From assembly GCA_036873135.1 (NCBI GenBank), contig JAPTYO010000013.1, positions 19,279,901 to 19,343,900 on the forward strand: a stretch of 64,000 nucleotides of DNA, read 5' to 3'. The stretch comes from Clarkia xantiana subsp. parviflora (taxonomy: Eukaryota > Streptophyta > Magnoliopsida > Myrtales > Onagraceae). The position numbers and the translations under genes are program-made. The stretch's first letter is position 1, and each line of letters starts with the position of its first letter. The notes beneath the pieces are model-generated. The model worked only from the letters and a program-made list of their open reading frames with translations, ran no database searches and was not told the origin of the DNA. Positions 1 through 11,032 of the stretch are shown here, in pieces.

Positions 1-478
1 ATATCGGTAAGGTACGTCGCCATTATAGCTGAAATGTGATAATGAGTTAAATCATATCACAATGCGACATTAATTTGCGCATAAAACACGTATTTAGGAC
101 AATAGTACGTCATTACTCTTAGAAAATACCTGTTTACAACATGGATTGTAAAATGGTGCCGTGGTCGAACATGAGACATTACATCACTAAGAGGGCGAAT
201 TTTCCAAATGCATGATCAGTTTCAATCGACGAAGTCATAATCAAAACGGAGCAGAAAAACGATGGCAATCAGGTACCACTTAATTCGAGTGGGAGAGATT
301 TGAACCAGCAACTCAAGTGAATGACATGGTAAATGAGAATGAGAACATTTTCATAGTAAATCCAGTTGGAGGAATAAACCCTACCACACGTAATCACTGT
401 TGCTGTTAGGACGAATCAAGTCGAACCTGATGGTCAAAATTGCTGAACCAGGAATGACGCAACTACCTATATTACCCA

Positions 479-739
479 TTGTTTCTAGTGGGAGTGATCC
501 AACCATACTTGGTTCCAGATCCTAGTGATCAAGGGATGCATCTCGGAAGTAATACCCCAAGACGAAGAGGTTGTAATAGGAAAGTTATAGGTCAATGTTC
601 TAGCTCTGCTGTTGTTCCCAACAGAGACGATGCTTCGATAAGAAGCATTGTTCCGAGTGGGAGGATTATTCCCAATAGATATGATGCTACGATAAGAAGC
701 GTTATTCCGAGTGGGAGAAAAGATCATACTAATAAATGA
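479..739 (+). pseudogene. Element A remnant of the integrase-RT linker
   Basis: The reading has a proline- and serine-rich linker with PDPSDQGMHLG and repeated serine/isoleucine-rich units. It matches the linker of element B (around 7760-7990, minus), which has PDPSDQRTNLG and similar repeats. It is part of the copia polyprotein between integrase and RT and is not an independent gene. The flanking 1-480 shows only weak traces of the same element. Confidence 0.65.
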
Positions 740-1081
740 GACTCGCAATGCCTAGACGAGAGTCAAAGGCAAGTGTCCTATTAAGTAAGGTATAAGATTG
801 TTGACAAGCATTGGAAAGACCTCAAGTGGAGAAATGGAAGGAAATAATAAATGAGAGAGATCGCCTAAATGAAAGCCATTATAGTCTATAGTTGATTTAC
901 CCGTTAACCACATGAGAGCAAGGATAAGGTGAGCCCTGATAAGAGAAAAGACTTACCCAATTCACTGATGGAAAAAGGTCGAACAACTCGACTTATTGTG
1001 AAAGGACTTACCCAATTCACGGAGTGGACTTTGATAAGAGAAACTCACTGACTGTGCGTAAAACCACGGTTAGGGCCATTA

Positions 1082-2354
1082 ATGGTCCTGGTCGCAAGTC
1101 TCGATCCCGAGCTGCACCAAATGGATGTTAGAACCGCATTCCTCCACGGAAACCTGGAGGAAGAGATCTACATCGAGCAACCGGAGGGTTTCATTTCTCC
1201 TGGTAACGAACGTAAAGTTTGTAAAATCCAAAGGTCCATCTACGGTCTTAAACAGTCGTCTCGGCAATGGTACTTCGGATTCCACGAGTAAATCGTAGGA
1301 AACGGATTCGTGAATCTTCACAAGGATCTGTGCGTGTATTATAAGACCTCCGGGTCCAAATATGTCATCTTAACCTTATACGTGGACGATATACTCATTG
1401 CTGCAAACGACATGAGTTTCATGAATAAGTCAAAGTCCTGGTTAGCATCTGTATTTGGGATGAAAGACATGGGAGAGGCCACGTATATCTTAGGCATTAA
1501 AATTTCTAGAGATCGGGCTACCCGAAAATTATGTCTGTCTCAAGAAGCCTATATCAACAAGCTGTTGAAAATGTTCAAATTACAGGATGCCAAACCCGTG
1601 GATACCCCGGTGGTATTTGGGTGCGCACTGTCAAAACGTGACGGCCCCAAGAACCTGGCAGAGCGCGAACAGATGAACGGTGCATAATATTTAAGCATGG
1701 TTGGTAGTTTGATGTACGCCATGCAATGCACCCGTCCGGATATCTTTTATGTCGTGGGCCTAGTAGCACGTTTCCAATCAGATCCTGGCTATCAACATTT
1801 AAAGGCTGTAAAACGAATAATTCGTTATCTGAAAGGTACTGCCGACTAAGCTCTAGGCTATGAGGGCGGGAAGTTAGAATTGACCGGTTACAGTGACGCC
1901 GACCATGGTGGCGATCCGGATGATCGTAGGTCCACCACAGGGGGAGTGTTCCTCCTTGCTAAAGCCGCCATTTCATGGACGAGCAAGAAGCAAACATGTG
2001 TCGCGCTGTCAATGATGGAATCGGAATTCGTAGCTCTCTCTAAGAATGCATAGGAAGAAGTCTGGCTGAAAAAGGCTTCTTACTGCGCTGCTTAATGGTG
2101 ACATCGAGAGTAAACCTGTGAAGGTGTTCTCTGACAGTCAGGCAGCCATTGCGGCAGTTAAAAATCCGAAGTACCATAGTAGGACCAAACACATTGATGT
2201 GAAATATTTTTATGCTAAATCGATGGTAGAAGAGAATATAATCACTATGGAATACTTGTCCACTGATAATATGATTGCGGACCCATTAACTAAACCACTA
2301 CGCAGGGAGATACTCGAAAAGCATGTAAAACTGCTTAGATTGCGTAGGGTTTAG
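1082..2354 (+). pseudogene. pol: Element A pol remnant: reverse transcriptase and RNase H
   Basis: This is the copia-type reverse transcriptase and RNase H of element A. Visible landmarks are the LHQMDVRTAFLHG block near 1110, the YGLKQSSRQWY block near 1245, the catalytic YVDDIL motif near 1378, and the RNase H end with DSQAAIAAVKNP near 2130 followed by DNMIADPLTKPL near 2260. Stops or frame changes occur at about 1290, 1687, 1848 and 2050, so no single reading frame spans it. It corresponds to the minus-strand copy in element B at 6.1-7.4 kb. The family call is secure. Function is excluded by the breaks. Confidence 0.9.
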
Positions 2355-3440
2355 AAATGACATGTATCTGTGATAGCATTTTGATATTAGAAACTTACAT
2401 TTTGTAAGCGAAAGAATTGCAACAGAGTTTATGATCAATCGACGTCATAATGTTTTGATTACATCAGATTTACGGTCTATAAACTAGGTCGTAGGAGGAC
2501 GCAATCCTCTGCCAAACTATGTCGAATGTGGGCCTTACCTAGTCACATAGGTACGGTCATCTTGTGATGGAGGGAGGCCTCCACTAAACAAGACTGGCTA
2601 AGAGTCCGGGGGATAAACCTGATTAAGCGAGACGATTATCTAGTTTCGAAGTAACTCGGCGTGATCTTCGTCTCGCATATCGCCGTGATGAACTTCGTTC
2701 GTCATTCAACCACATTCTGGGCCAGATGAGAATCTGTGATAGCATGATTGACATATCCCTTTCCTGTCAACCCAAAAGGTTCAGGTATGCTATCAACGCG
2801 TGCTTCATACTACGCGTGCCACGTCTGACCACGAGGTCATAACTCTGTTGTGCTAGGAAGGAATCCTCGTGATTCTGGCAGGCGCAAACTTCTTCACCTC
2901 GAGCGTGTGATTGATCCCGGGAGCCTTATGAAGAGGCACTCGAAGTATCCTCACGGACTCGGAACTCATATCTAAGGTCAGGCTCAATGTTCGCTTCCCG
3001 GCGTACGAGCGTAGTGCTGAACAAAAGGCCCAGTGACCACGTCTTGGAAACCGGTTTGGTTTGACTAAGGGTATGAGCGATGGGGACTGTCAAGTTCACC
3101 TATAATTCACCGATTCTTGTATTCACTAGGAGGCCACCAGCCGGATATTAGTTGAAGGATGTGAATACTTGTACAGATTCCTTGGAGAAGTGTTCCTATG
3201 GGGAAACTAGGCAAATGGAGAATTATCAGTGTACCTAGGATACATCGCGGTACAATTTAAATGTTGTTTATAACAGGTTGATTAAAGAAAAGGGAATCAA
3301 CGTTCCGCGGGCGCTACAATACTCCTAACAGATGAGTAGCACGAGCCCGTCGTATCCGTCGGTCGCACGGCAAACCTCGTATGAACTATTCGGTAGTATG
3401 GAGCAAATCAAAGGGGAGAAATGTTGATGCGGATGGGAGC
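2355..3440 (+). other. Element A 3' untranslated region and polypurine tract
   Basis: No coding potential is visible between the RNase H stop and the 3' LTR. Several stretches, for example about 3300-3410, are found in inverted orientation in element B at about 5060-5160. The last bases, ggatgggagc (3431-3440), are purine-rich and directly precede the LTR start, so they are the likely plus-strand primer. Confidence 0.7.
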
Positions 3441-4041
3441 TGTAAGCATATGGTGATAGGCGCCGTGATTGGTAGCCCATAATATGTATAGTTTACCTAA
3501 TGAACTTGGGTAAATGTCACATTAGGGTAATTGGGCCAGACCCAATTACCAATTGACATGGGAGGCCCAAACTGGGCCTCCCCAAATACATAGGTCGGCC
3601 GAATTTATGGTTGGGGTAAAGTGGACTGGACTTTTGTCCACTTTACTCCTCCTATAAATAAGAGGTGTTAGGGAAATTTTAGGGTTAATCATAATTCCCT
3701 CACAAGAGAGTTTTAGAGAGAAAACCCTCCTCCAACACTAAGGGTTCGGCCGAACCACATAAGTCACAAAGGGTGTTCCAAATTGCTTTATGAGCAAATT
3801 CTCCAGAGATCTGTCCCCGTGCCGAGAATCGATCAGAGACTTTGCTGTGGAGCTGCACCACGTAGGGCTTCTCTAACAAGAATCTCTACGGGTCCTGTCC
3901 GGAGGATCGCAAACTTCCTCGAGCAAGGATCTTGGACTAAAGTTACTCTTGAGGTATGTGTAAACTTTCCGCTGCGTAATTGATATTACTAGCACATACC
4001 ATGTTTAAATTTTCTTAGTGATTACTCCCTGTAATCTAACA
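3441..4041 (+). repeat. Element A 3' LTR (601 bp)
   Basis: It starts TGTAAGCATATGG after a purine tract and ends CTGTAATCTAACA, with TG...CA termini after allowing for decay. It aligns over its length with the LTRs of element B in opposite orientation. A TATA box (tataaata) lies at 3653-3660. A piece of a closely similar LTR is present at 42782-43097. Its partner LTR is outside the window, so the target duplication cannot be tested. Confidence 0.85.
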
Positions 4042-4399
4042 ACTACCTACTCTCCTGTCAATCATGTGTGTTTTTCAAGAATGGAAGGGAGGAGGCGACG
4101 ACGACTGGACCTAGGCGACAACCCAAAGGTCTTGGTGCCTTGTTCTTTGTCCAAGAGGGGCTTCGTTGGCGAACTCGTGTAATGCCAAACAACGTGCGTA
4201 GAGTTTTAGGTAACGCCCCGAGGTTAACGTCTCATGTTTGGATATATATGTAATGCGTATGCTTTTAAATCGTATGTCACCGAGGCTTACGCCCTTAAAG
4301 CTTATGCCATGGGCTCCGTATCCTTAGCTAGTAACATGTTCTATGGTGCTTTGACTCTTCTCGTAGACACGTGCCTGATTTACGAGCACGTGACCAGAG
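4042..4399. other. Spacer between elements A and B
   Basis: These 358 bp separate the LTRs of the two tail-to-tail copia elements. Short open frames exist, but none resembles a known protein. The segment may be original host DNA or part of an older repeat. I see no further structure. Confidence 0.5.
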
Positions 4400-4404
4400 A
4401 TATA
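4400..4404. repeat. Element B target-site duplication, left copy (atata)
   Basis: The 5 bp directly left of the 3' LTR are atata. The identical 5 bp follow the 5' LTR at 34283-34287. The match supports pairing two LTRs that lie 29 kb apart. The sequence is simple, so taken alone it would be weak evidence. Confidence 0.85.
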
Positions 4405-4965
4405 TGTTGGATTACGGGGACGTAATACTACGGAATGTTAAACGTGTACTAGCAAGATATCTAATATACGCAGCGGAATTAGTACACATACTTTTTAGCT
4501 TTCCTGCCCAACAAAGATGTGGAGGGAGTTCTGATCCTCCGGTCGGAACCATGTGCAAGTTCTTCGTCAGAAGAAGTCCCATGCGATGTAGCTCCACAAC
4601 AAGACCTCTGATTGATTCTTCAACGGAGATGGAACCACGAACTTGATGTTGATGGTGCCGAAATTTAGACTAGGGTGACAAGATTTCTCAATGGAGATCC
4701 TTGTTCTTAATTGTGTGTTTAAACCCTTAGAAATCACCCCTATATATAGTATTGGGTGGAGTTGCCAAATGGCAACTCCACCCTATATTGTACTAGGGTT
4801 TCGGCCGAACCATGTAAAAAGGGGGGAGGCCCATTTTGGGCCTCCCTTGTCAATTACTAATTGGATTTGGCCCAATTAGCCAAGATTGACAATTACCTAA
4901 TTAACTTAGGTAATTCCCTTAATTAACGGGCTCCTATTACGGCGTCACGTCACAATTTGCTAACA
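4405..4965 (-). repeat. Element B 3' LTR
   Basis: On the minus strand it starts TGTTAGCAAATTG, just after a purine-rich tract (gcgagtgggagc), and ends GTAATCCAACA. It aligns without gaps to 33722-34282, with about 29 substitutions. A TATA-like tatatata lies near 4740. Confidence 0.93.
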
Positions 4966-6100
4966 GCTCCCACTCGCCGGAATGGGAGGGTGCTCGTTAA
5001 TCTATACGATTACACTATGGTATCAACATCTCAGTCTTCGTCTCTGTCTCCGAATAGTTCATACGAGGCTTGCCGTGCGACCGGCGGATACGACGGGCAT
5101 CGTGCTACTCATCTGTTAGGAGTATTGTAGCGCCCGCAGAACGTTGATTCCCTTTTCATGAACCAAACCTGTTAGAAATAAAATCTGTACCGCACTGCAT
5201 CCTTGGTCAACTGTTAATTCTCCAATTGCCCAGTTTTCCACAAAGGAATACTTCTCCATGGCATCCGTACAAGTGTTCACAACCTTCAACTAATATCTTG
5301 TTGGCGGCCACCTAGTGAACACGAGAGTCGGTGAATTAAAGGTGAACTTGACCATCCTCATCGCTTATACCCTTAGTCTGACTCAACCGGTTTCCAAGTC
5401 GTGGTCACTTGGCTGTTTTCTTTGGCACTACGCTCGTACGCCGGGAAGCGAGCATTGAGCCAGGCCTTAGGTATAAGTTCTGAGTACGTGAGGATACTTT
5501 GGATGCCTCTTCATAAGACATCCGGGATCAATCACACGCTCAAGGTGAAGAATTATGTGCCCTTTGAATCACAAGGATTCTAGCTAGCACAACCGAGCAT
5601 GACCCCGTGGTCGTATATGGCACGCGCATTATGAAGCACGCGTCGATAGCACACCTGGTAAAGCCAGGGATGGGATATGTCAATAATACTATCGCAGAAT
5701 CTCTCATCTGGCCTTGAATGTGATATATAGTTATGGACAAATTCCAACTCGGCGATTTACAAAACGAAGATTAAGTCATGCTGTTAAGCGTGACAATGTT
5801 ATCGTTTTGTTTAATCAGGTTTATCCCCTATTCTTAGCCAATCTTGTTATGGTAGAGGTCCCTCTCTCCTTACAAGATGATCGTGCCTGTGTAACGAGGC
5901 AAACATTCGACATAATTTTGGTGGAAGAATTTTACTTCTTCTTACGACTTAGTTTATAGACCGTAAAATCCGATGTTGTTAATCATTATGACGTTGATGA
6001 ATCATAAACGCTAACTGCAATTCTTTTATTTAATTGATACATTATTTCAGATGTCAAAATGTTATCACTTTTAAAAGCCACACAGTTTAAGCCCTACGTA
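4966..6100 (-). other. Element B 3' untranslated region
   Basis: This non-coding stretch lies between the RNase H end and the 3' LTR. It matches the 3' region of element A in inverted orientation (for example 5060-5160 versus 3300-3410). The polypurine tract lies at about 4966-4978 on the minus strand. Confidence 0.7.
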
Positions 6101-6109
6101 ATCTAAGCA

Positions 6110-9100
6110 GTTTTACGTGCTTTTCAAAAATCTCCCTGCGTAACGGCTTAGTTAAAGGGTCTGCGACCATATTGTCTATAGGCAAGTATTCTAAAGCGAT
6201 TATGTTGTCTTCCAGAACTGACCTAGTATAATTCTATTTCACATCAATGTGTTTAGTCCTACTATGGTACTTTGGATTCTTAACTGCCGCAATGGCCGCC
6301 TGACTGTCGAAGTGCACCTTTACAGGTTTACTCCTTTTATCGGTGCCAATTAATGCAGTAAGAAGACTTTTCAGCCAGACCGCTTCTTGTGCGTTTTTAG
6401 ATAGGGCAACGAATTATGATTCCATAGTGGAAAGCACGACACAAGATTGCTTCTTGCTTACCCATGATATTGCAGCATTAGCAAGGAGGAAAACTCCTCA
6501 TGTGGTGGACTTACGATCATCCGGATCGCCACCATGGTCGGCGTCACAATAACCGATCAATTCGAGCTGATTGCCCTCATAGCACAGAACGTAGTCGGCA
6601 GTACCTTTCAGATCTCTGATAATTCGTTTTACGGCCTTTAGATGTTGATAACTAGGATCTGATTGGAATCTTGCTACTAGGCCTACAGCGTAACAGATGT
6701 CAGGCCGAGTACAGAGCATGGCGTACATTAGAATCCCTACCATGCTCAGATACTCTGCATTCTTCATCTGTTCACGCTCCTGCTGGTTTTTCGGGACATC
6801 AAGCTTCGATAGCGCGCACCCGAACACAGCCGGCGTATCCACAGGTTTAGCATCCAGCATTCTGAATCTTTTCAACAGTTTGTTGATATATGATTCCTGA
6901 GATAGACATAATTTCAGGGTGGCACGATCTCGGGCAATTTTGATGCCTAAGATGTACGTGGCCTCTCCCAAGTCTTTCATCTCGAATGCTGATGCTAACA
7001 AGGACTTTGATTTATTCATGAAACTCATATCGTTCGCAGCAATGAGTATATCATCAACGTATAGTTTTATGATGACATACTTAGACCCGGAGGTCTTAGT
7101 GTATACGCAGGGATCCTCGTGAAGATTCACGAATCTGTATCCGACGATTTCCTCGTGGAATCTGCGATACCATTTCCGAGACGATTGTTTAAGGCCGTAT
7201 ATAGATATTTGGAGTTTGCAAACTTTATGTTCTTTGCCAGGAGTAATGAAACCCTCCGGCTGCTCCATATAGATCTCTTCCTCCAGGTTTCCATGGAGGA
7301 ATGCGGTCTTAACATCCATTTGATGTAGCTCTAGATAAAGACTAGCAACTAGGGCAAGGATGGCCCTTACTGTGGTGTAACGCACAGTTGGTGAGTATGT
7401 TTCATCAAAGTCCACTCCGTGGATTTGGGTATATCCTTTCGCAACTAGTCGAGCTTTGTATCGCTCGACTTCTCCATCAGCAGTGAGTTTGAGTTTCAAT
7501 ACCCACTTAGCTCCTATTGCTCTGCGATTCGTAGGCAAATCAACTAATGACCAAACCGAATTAGCTTTCATTGAGGCGATTTCATCTTTCATTGCTTTTC
7601 TCCATTCCTTTGCTTGAGGTCCTTCCATCGCTTGTTTAACCGTTACTGGTTCATCAACAGATGTGAGATTGAATATTTCGCCTCTCTCAATGGGATACCT
7701 TTTAGGGGTAGTACGTTGCCTTTGACTGCGTCTAGGCTCACCTATCCCATTTTGAGTTTGACCCATACTCCCACTTGGAATAATGCTTCTTATCGGGGCA
7801 CTACTCCCACTGGGAATGTTGGTGTCACTAGAACTTTGAGCTACAACTTTCCTAGGACGACCCCTTCGTCTCGGAATTTCATCTCCGAGATTAGTTCTTT
7901 GATCACTAGGATCTGGAACTGGAGCGATCATCCCACTCCCACTTGAAATAATGGGAATTGATGGTAGTTGTGTGTTATGAATGTCAGGTTCTACTTGATT
8001 CGCATTCCCAGCAATAGTGATTTGTGTTAGGGGGGGGGGGGGGGTGAGCCCTCCCACTGGATTTATAATGGGGATATCGTCCTCATTACCGAATCACTCG
8101 TTGCTGTGCCAAATCTCCCACTCGAATAAAGTGGGACCTGAGAATCATCATCATCATGTTCTAGTCCGGTCAGAACTTCATCTTTTTTTATCTCTTGAAG
8201 CGATGGAAATTCGTTCTCAAGAAAAGTGACGTCTCTGGATTCATGTTCGTACACACTACCGTTCTCTTGAGTTGACACAAATACATAACCTTTTGAGTTT
8301 TCGGAGTATCTTATAAAGATGCTCTTAAGTCCTCTGGGGCCTAACTTGCCAAATCGGCTGTCAGTTGTATGTGTGTAAGCTGCGCACCCCCAAGGTCGCA
8401 GCCCGGTAAGATTTAATTCTCTACGGTGTTGTGTTAACTGCTCATACGGTGTTGTGTTAACTGCTTTAGATGGGACAAGGTTTACTACATGAGTGGCAGC
8501 AAGCAATGCGTCTCCCCAATAATAAATTGGAAATTGTGCTTGTGACCATGGTTCTTACCATGTCTAGGAGAGTCTGATTACGATGTTCAGCCACACCATT
8601 TTGTTGTGGTGTGTTGGGGATCGTCGTTTGACGGGCGATCCCACTTTATTTGCATAACTTATAAAACTCATTAGAGAGATATTCTTCACCTCTATCGTTG
8701 CGAAGGATTTTCACCTTCCGCTCATGTTGATTCTCCACGAGCTTCAGAAAGCTTTTAAAGCAATCTATAGCTTCAGATTTGCGAGTAATCAAATGAGTAA
8801 ACCCAAATCGGGTGTAGTCATTAATGAAAGTTACGAAGTATCGCTTTCCATTCCTAGCAGTTACGTTCATTGGTCCACAGACATCGGAATGGATTATCTG
8901 CAATGGAAATTCTGCTCGTTTTGCTTCACCGAGTGGCTTGCGGGTGGATTTTCCAGCCAAACAGTCATGGCATGTGTGTTTGACCACACTGTTTGTTCCG
9001 TGCAGAAGCCCTCATCGGGCCAACAACTGAACTCTGTCATAGCCTATATGTCCAAGCCGCGAATGCCATCCGGTTGCGTCAGTTTCTGCTTCTTTGGAAG

Positions 9101-9388
9101 ACATTGCATACAAACGATATGAATTTACATTGCCATGTAGATCCATGATAAACAAACCATTATAAGAAAATGCATATCCAAATAAAGTATCCCCTTTATT
9201 TATACGAACAAAATATTTCTCAAATGATAAAATAAAGTTTTTATCCATAAGAGCAGAAACAGAAACAACGTTCCTACGGATTCTAGGAGCGAAAATGACA
9301 TTTTCTAGAAGTAAGAATTTGCCATTGCCCATAGGCAATTTGCAAGTTCCTACCCCTATGACTTCAACTTGTGAGTTGTCGCTAATGT
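6110..9388 (-). pseudogene. pol: Element B pol remnant: integrase, reverse transcriptase, RNase H
   Basis: The minus strand carries, in order, the end of protease and the pre-integrase zinc region (WHSRLGHIG near 9060, CHDCLAGKS near 8970), the integrase core (IIHSDVCGP near 8890, NDRGEEYLS near 8690, then NGVAEHRNQ near 8590 in another frame), and the RT-RNase H frame 8057-6498. RT shows LHQMDVKTAFLHG, YGLKQSSRKWY and YVDDILIAAND. RNase H begins with DADHGGDPDD near 6540 and continues in another frame to about 6110. Frame changes occur near 9010, 8645, 8510 and 8060, the last beside a run of G (8031-8043). It is non-functional as read. The upstream part is at 19453-20398, beyond element C. 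Confidence 0.92.
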
Positions 9389-9393
9389 ATATC
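9389..9393. repeat. Element C target-site duplication, left copy (atatc)
   Basis: The 5 bp lie directly before the TG start of the left LTR. The identical 5 bp follow the right LTR at 19448-19452. Joining the two flanks brings the element B protease reading back together. Confidence 0.93.
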
Positions 9394-10415
9394 TGATGGA
9401 TATACGCCCAATTTGAACCCGTTGACTTCCGAATCGCTTTATTTTTATCACCCCGTTAATGATTGTAAATCGAAACTTCAACCCGAACCCTTCGCGAAAA
9501 CACCAACGGCTCGGACGAGGCCGAAGCGCTCGTCCGGCCGAGTCAGACTCGCCTAGGTGAGGTTGGGTGGCCACACCCGACCTCCCCTAGGGGAGATCGG
9601 GTCAGCCAACCCGATCTCCCCTAGGGGAGATCGGGTGGACCAACCCGATCTCTCCTAGGAGAGATCGGGTCGGCCAACCCGATCTCCCCTAGGGGGGATG
9701 GGGTTGGCCAACCCCATCCTCCCTAGGAGGGGTTGGGTGCCCTCACCCAACCCCTACCCCTGGGGGTCAGATTTCTCCTCCCCCCAAGGGCCCCGGCACC
9801 ATTTTCGGACTCCCACACTCGGTCCACTCCGCCTACCTTCTCCGAATCCTAAGGTCTTAATTATGTGCTTAAAGGTTAATTAATTGTGTTTAAAGGTTAA
9901 CGATGTCATTAAGCCACCTTAATGACACCGTTGGCTATAAATACCCCACCTTCACAACTCATTTGAGGATCTTGGCAAGTGGCACAATTTTGCTCTGACA
10001 TCTCTCTAGCTTTATCTCTCTAAAACCGTACTGACTTAGGCATCGGAGAGGGTTCATCAGGCACCACCCCCCCCCTCTGTGCCTGGTATTGCCCCTCTTG
10101 CAGGGTAGCAAGGAGAAGAGAGCCAAGGAAGCAGAAGAGCATAGAGCAGTAGGACAAGCCCCAGGGGTAAGAAGTACAAGCCTCAGGAGGTCAGAAGGAG
10201 AGAAGGAAAGGAGGTCAGAAGGAGAGAAGAGAAGGACACATATCAGAACGACTACCCCAAGAGAGTATAAGGGCAGGGATCAGAACGACTATCCCAAGGG
10301 AGTATAAGGGCACGGATCAGAACGACTAGTCCTAGGAGCACTGAACCCGACATTTCATTAGTGGGAGATAAATTCTAGATTGACGACCCGTTGACCTAGA
10401 CTTTATAACCTAACA
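9394..10415 (+). repeat. Element C 5' LTR (1022 bp)
   Basis: It starts TGATGGATATACGCCC and ends TATAACCTAACA. U3 holds a stack of palindromes (9571-9760). A TATA box lies at 9936-9943 and a conserved module CATCGGAGAGGGTTC at 10041-10055, followed by CCCCTCTTGCAGG at 10092-10104. The right LTR is 46 bp longer: one extra 34-bp palindrome unit, a 7-bp duplication and 5 more C in a C run. Confidence 0.95.
9571..9760. repeat. Stack of tandem palindromes in the element C LTR
   Basis: Units of about 34 bp, each a near-perfect inverted repeat around CCTAGG with arms such as ACCCGATCTCCCC, follow each other with short GGTCAGCCA-type spacers. The last units drift to CCAACCCCATCC and CACCCAACCCC. The right LTR (about 18557-18785) carries one more unit, which shows that the array changes by whole units. 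Confidence 0.9.
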
Positions 10416-10435
10416 CTTGGCGCCGTCTGTGGGCT
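10415..10435 (+). promoter_or_regulatory. Element C primer-binding site
   Basis: The bases just inside the left LTR read CTTGGCGCCGTCTGTGGG. The same core (TTGGCGCCGTCTGTGGG) lies beside the element F 5' LTR. TGGCGCCG resembles the tRNA-Asp-type primer sites known in plant Ty3/gypsy elements. The tRNA assignment is inference. Confidence 0.75.
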
Positions 10436-10467
10436 TCGAATAGAAAGCCTGGCAATAACAAGAGCGA

Positions 10468-11032
10468 TGACGAACAGCTTAGTATCTAGGCATCACCGCC
10501 CACCTGGGGGAAATAGGCGAGAGAGACAGCCTATACCTCCAGCAAGGCAGCCTAACCCAGAGAAACAGCCTGCACACCAGAGCCTCAAGTAGCCCCACAG
10601 GCACCCCAGCCTAACAAGCAGGGAGGAGGCTTCCACAGCTCCAACTCCATTGACTAGGAAGCCACAGGGACAGGGGGGCAACAAGGAGTGCCATCCCAAT
10701 ACACGGCACCTCCACAGGGGTACTACTATGAGGCACAACCTCAAGGGTATCCATATGGAATATTAACTCAAAGGAACGACAATCGTGCCCACACAACCAA
10801 CATAAGGCCCGCATACTCGCAAGGGGCACAGACAGTGACTCCGAGGTTGATGAACGCATTGGATGAGCTGCTAGCCCATATAGAGACTCTGAGGAACAGG
10901 CAGAGAAGGCAACACCAGCATGAAGAAGAAGAAGTTCATGAGGAAGAACAAGACCCAGAAGAAGAACACCACTCGCACCCTCGAACAAGGCAGCGAGAAG
11001 AACAAATGAGAGATAACCAGGGCCACTCCTAG
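10468..11032 (+). pseudogene. Element C decayed gag start
   Basis: An ATG at 10468 lies about 50 bp past the left LTR and opens a proline-, arginine- and glutamine-rich reading that soon meets a stop. In another frame 10688-11032 is open and ends in a very acidic, glutamate-rich segment. Position and composition fit a gag N-terminus (compare element F gag, rich in K/R/Q), but no capsid motif is recognisable. This could be chance in low-complexity DNA. Confidence 0.4.

Larger units (their letters stand above)
1..4041 (+). mobile_element. Element A: Ty1/copia retrotransposon, 5' truncated by window edge
   Basis: The plus strand reads in order a degenerate integrase-to-RT linker (about 480-740), reverse transcriptase (1082-1690), RNase H (about 1690-2354), a 1.1-kb 3' untranslated region and a 3' LTR ending at 4041. 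The 5' LTR, gag and most of integrase lie left of the window. The coding part matches element B in the same domain order but opposite strand, so the two are one copia family arranged tail to tail. Many in-frame stops show that it is dead. Domain identity is seen directly; assignment to one family rests on matching RT, tail and LTR segments. Confidence 0.9.

Noticed and set aside
8031..8043. Run of about 13 G as a possible programmed frameshift site in element B
   Set aside because: B has several other breaks, and homopolymer slippage or sequencing error is simpler.
9698..9883. Proline-rich ORF present twice (also 18725-18910)
   Set aside because: It lies wholly in the LTR of element C and ends in U3. 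It is duplicated because LTRs are duplicated.
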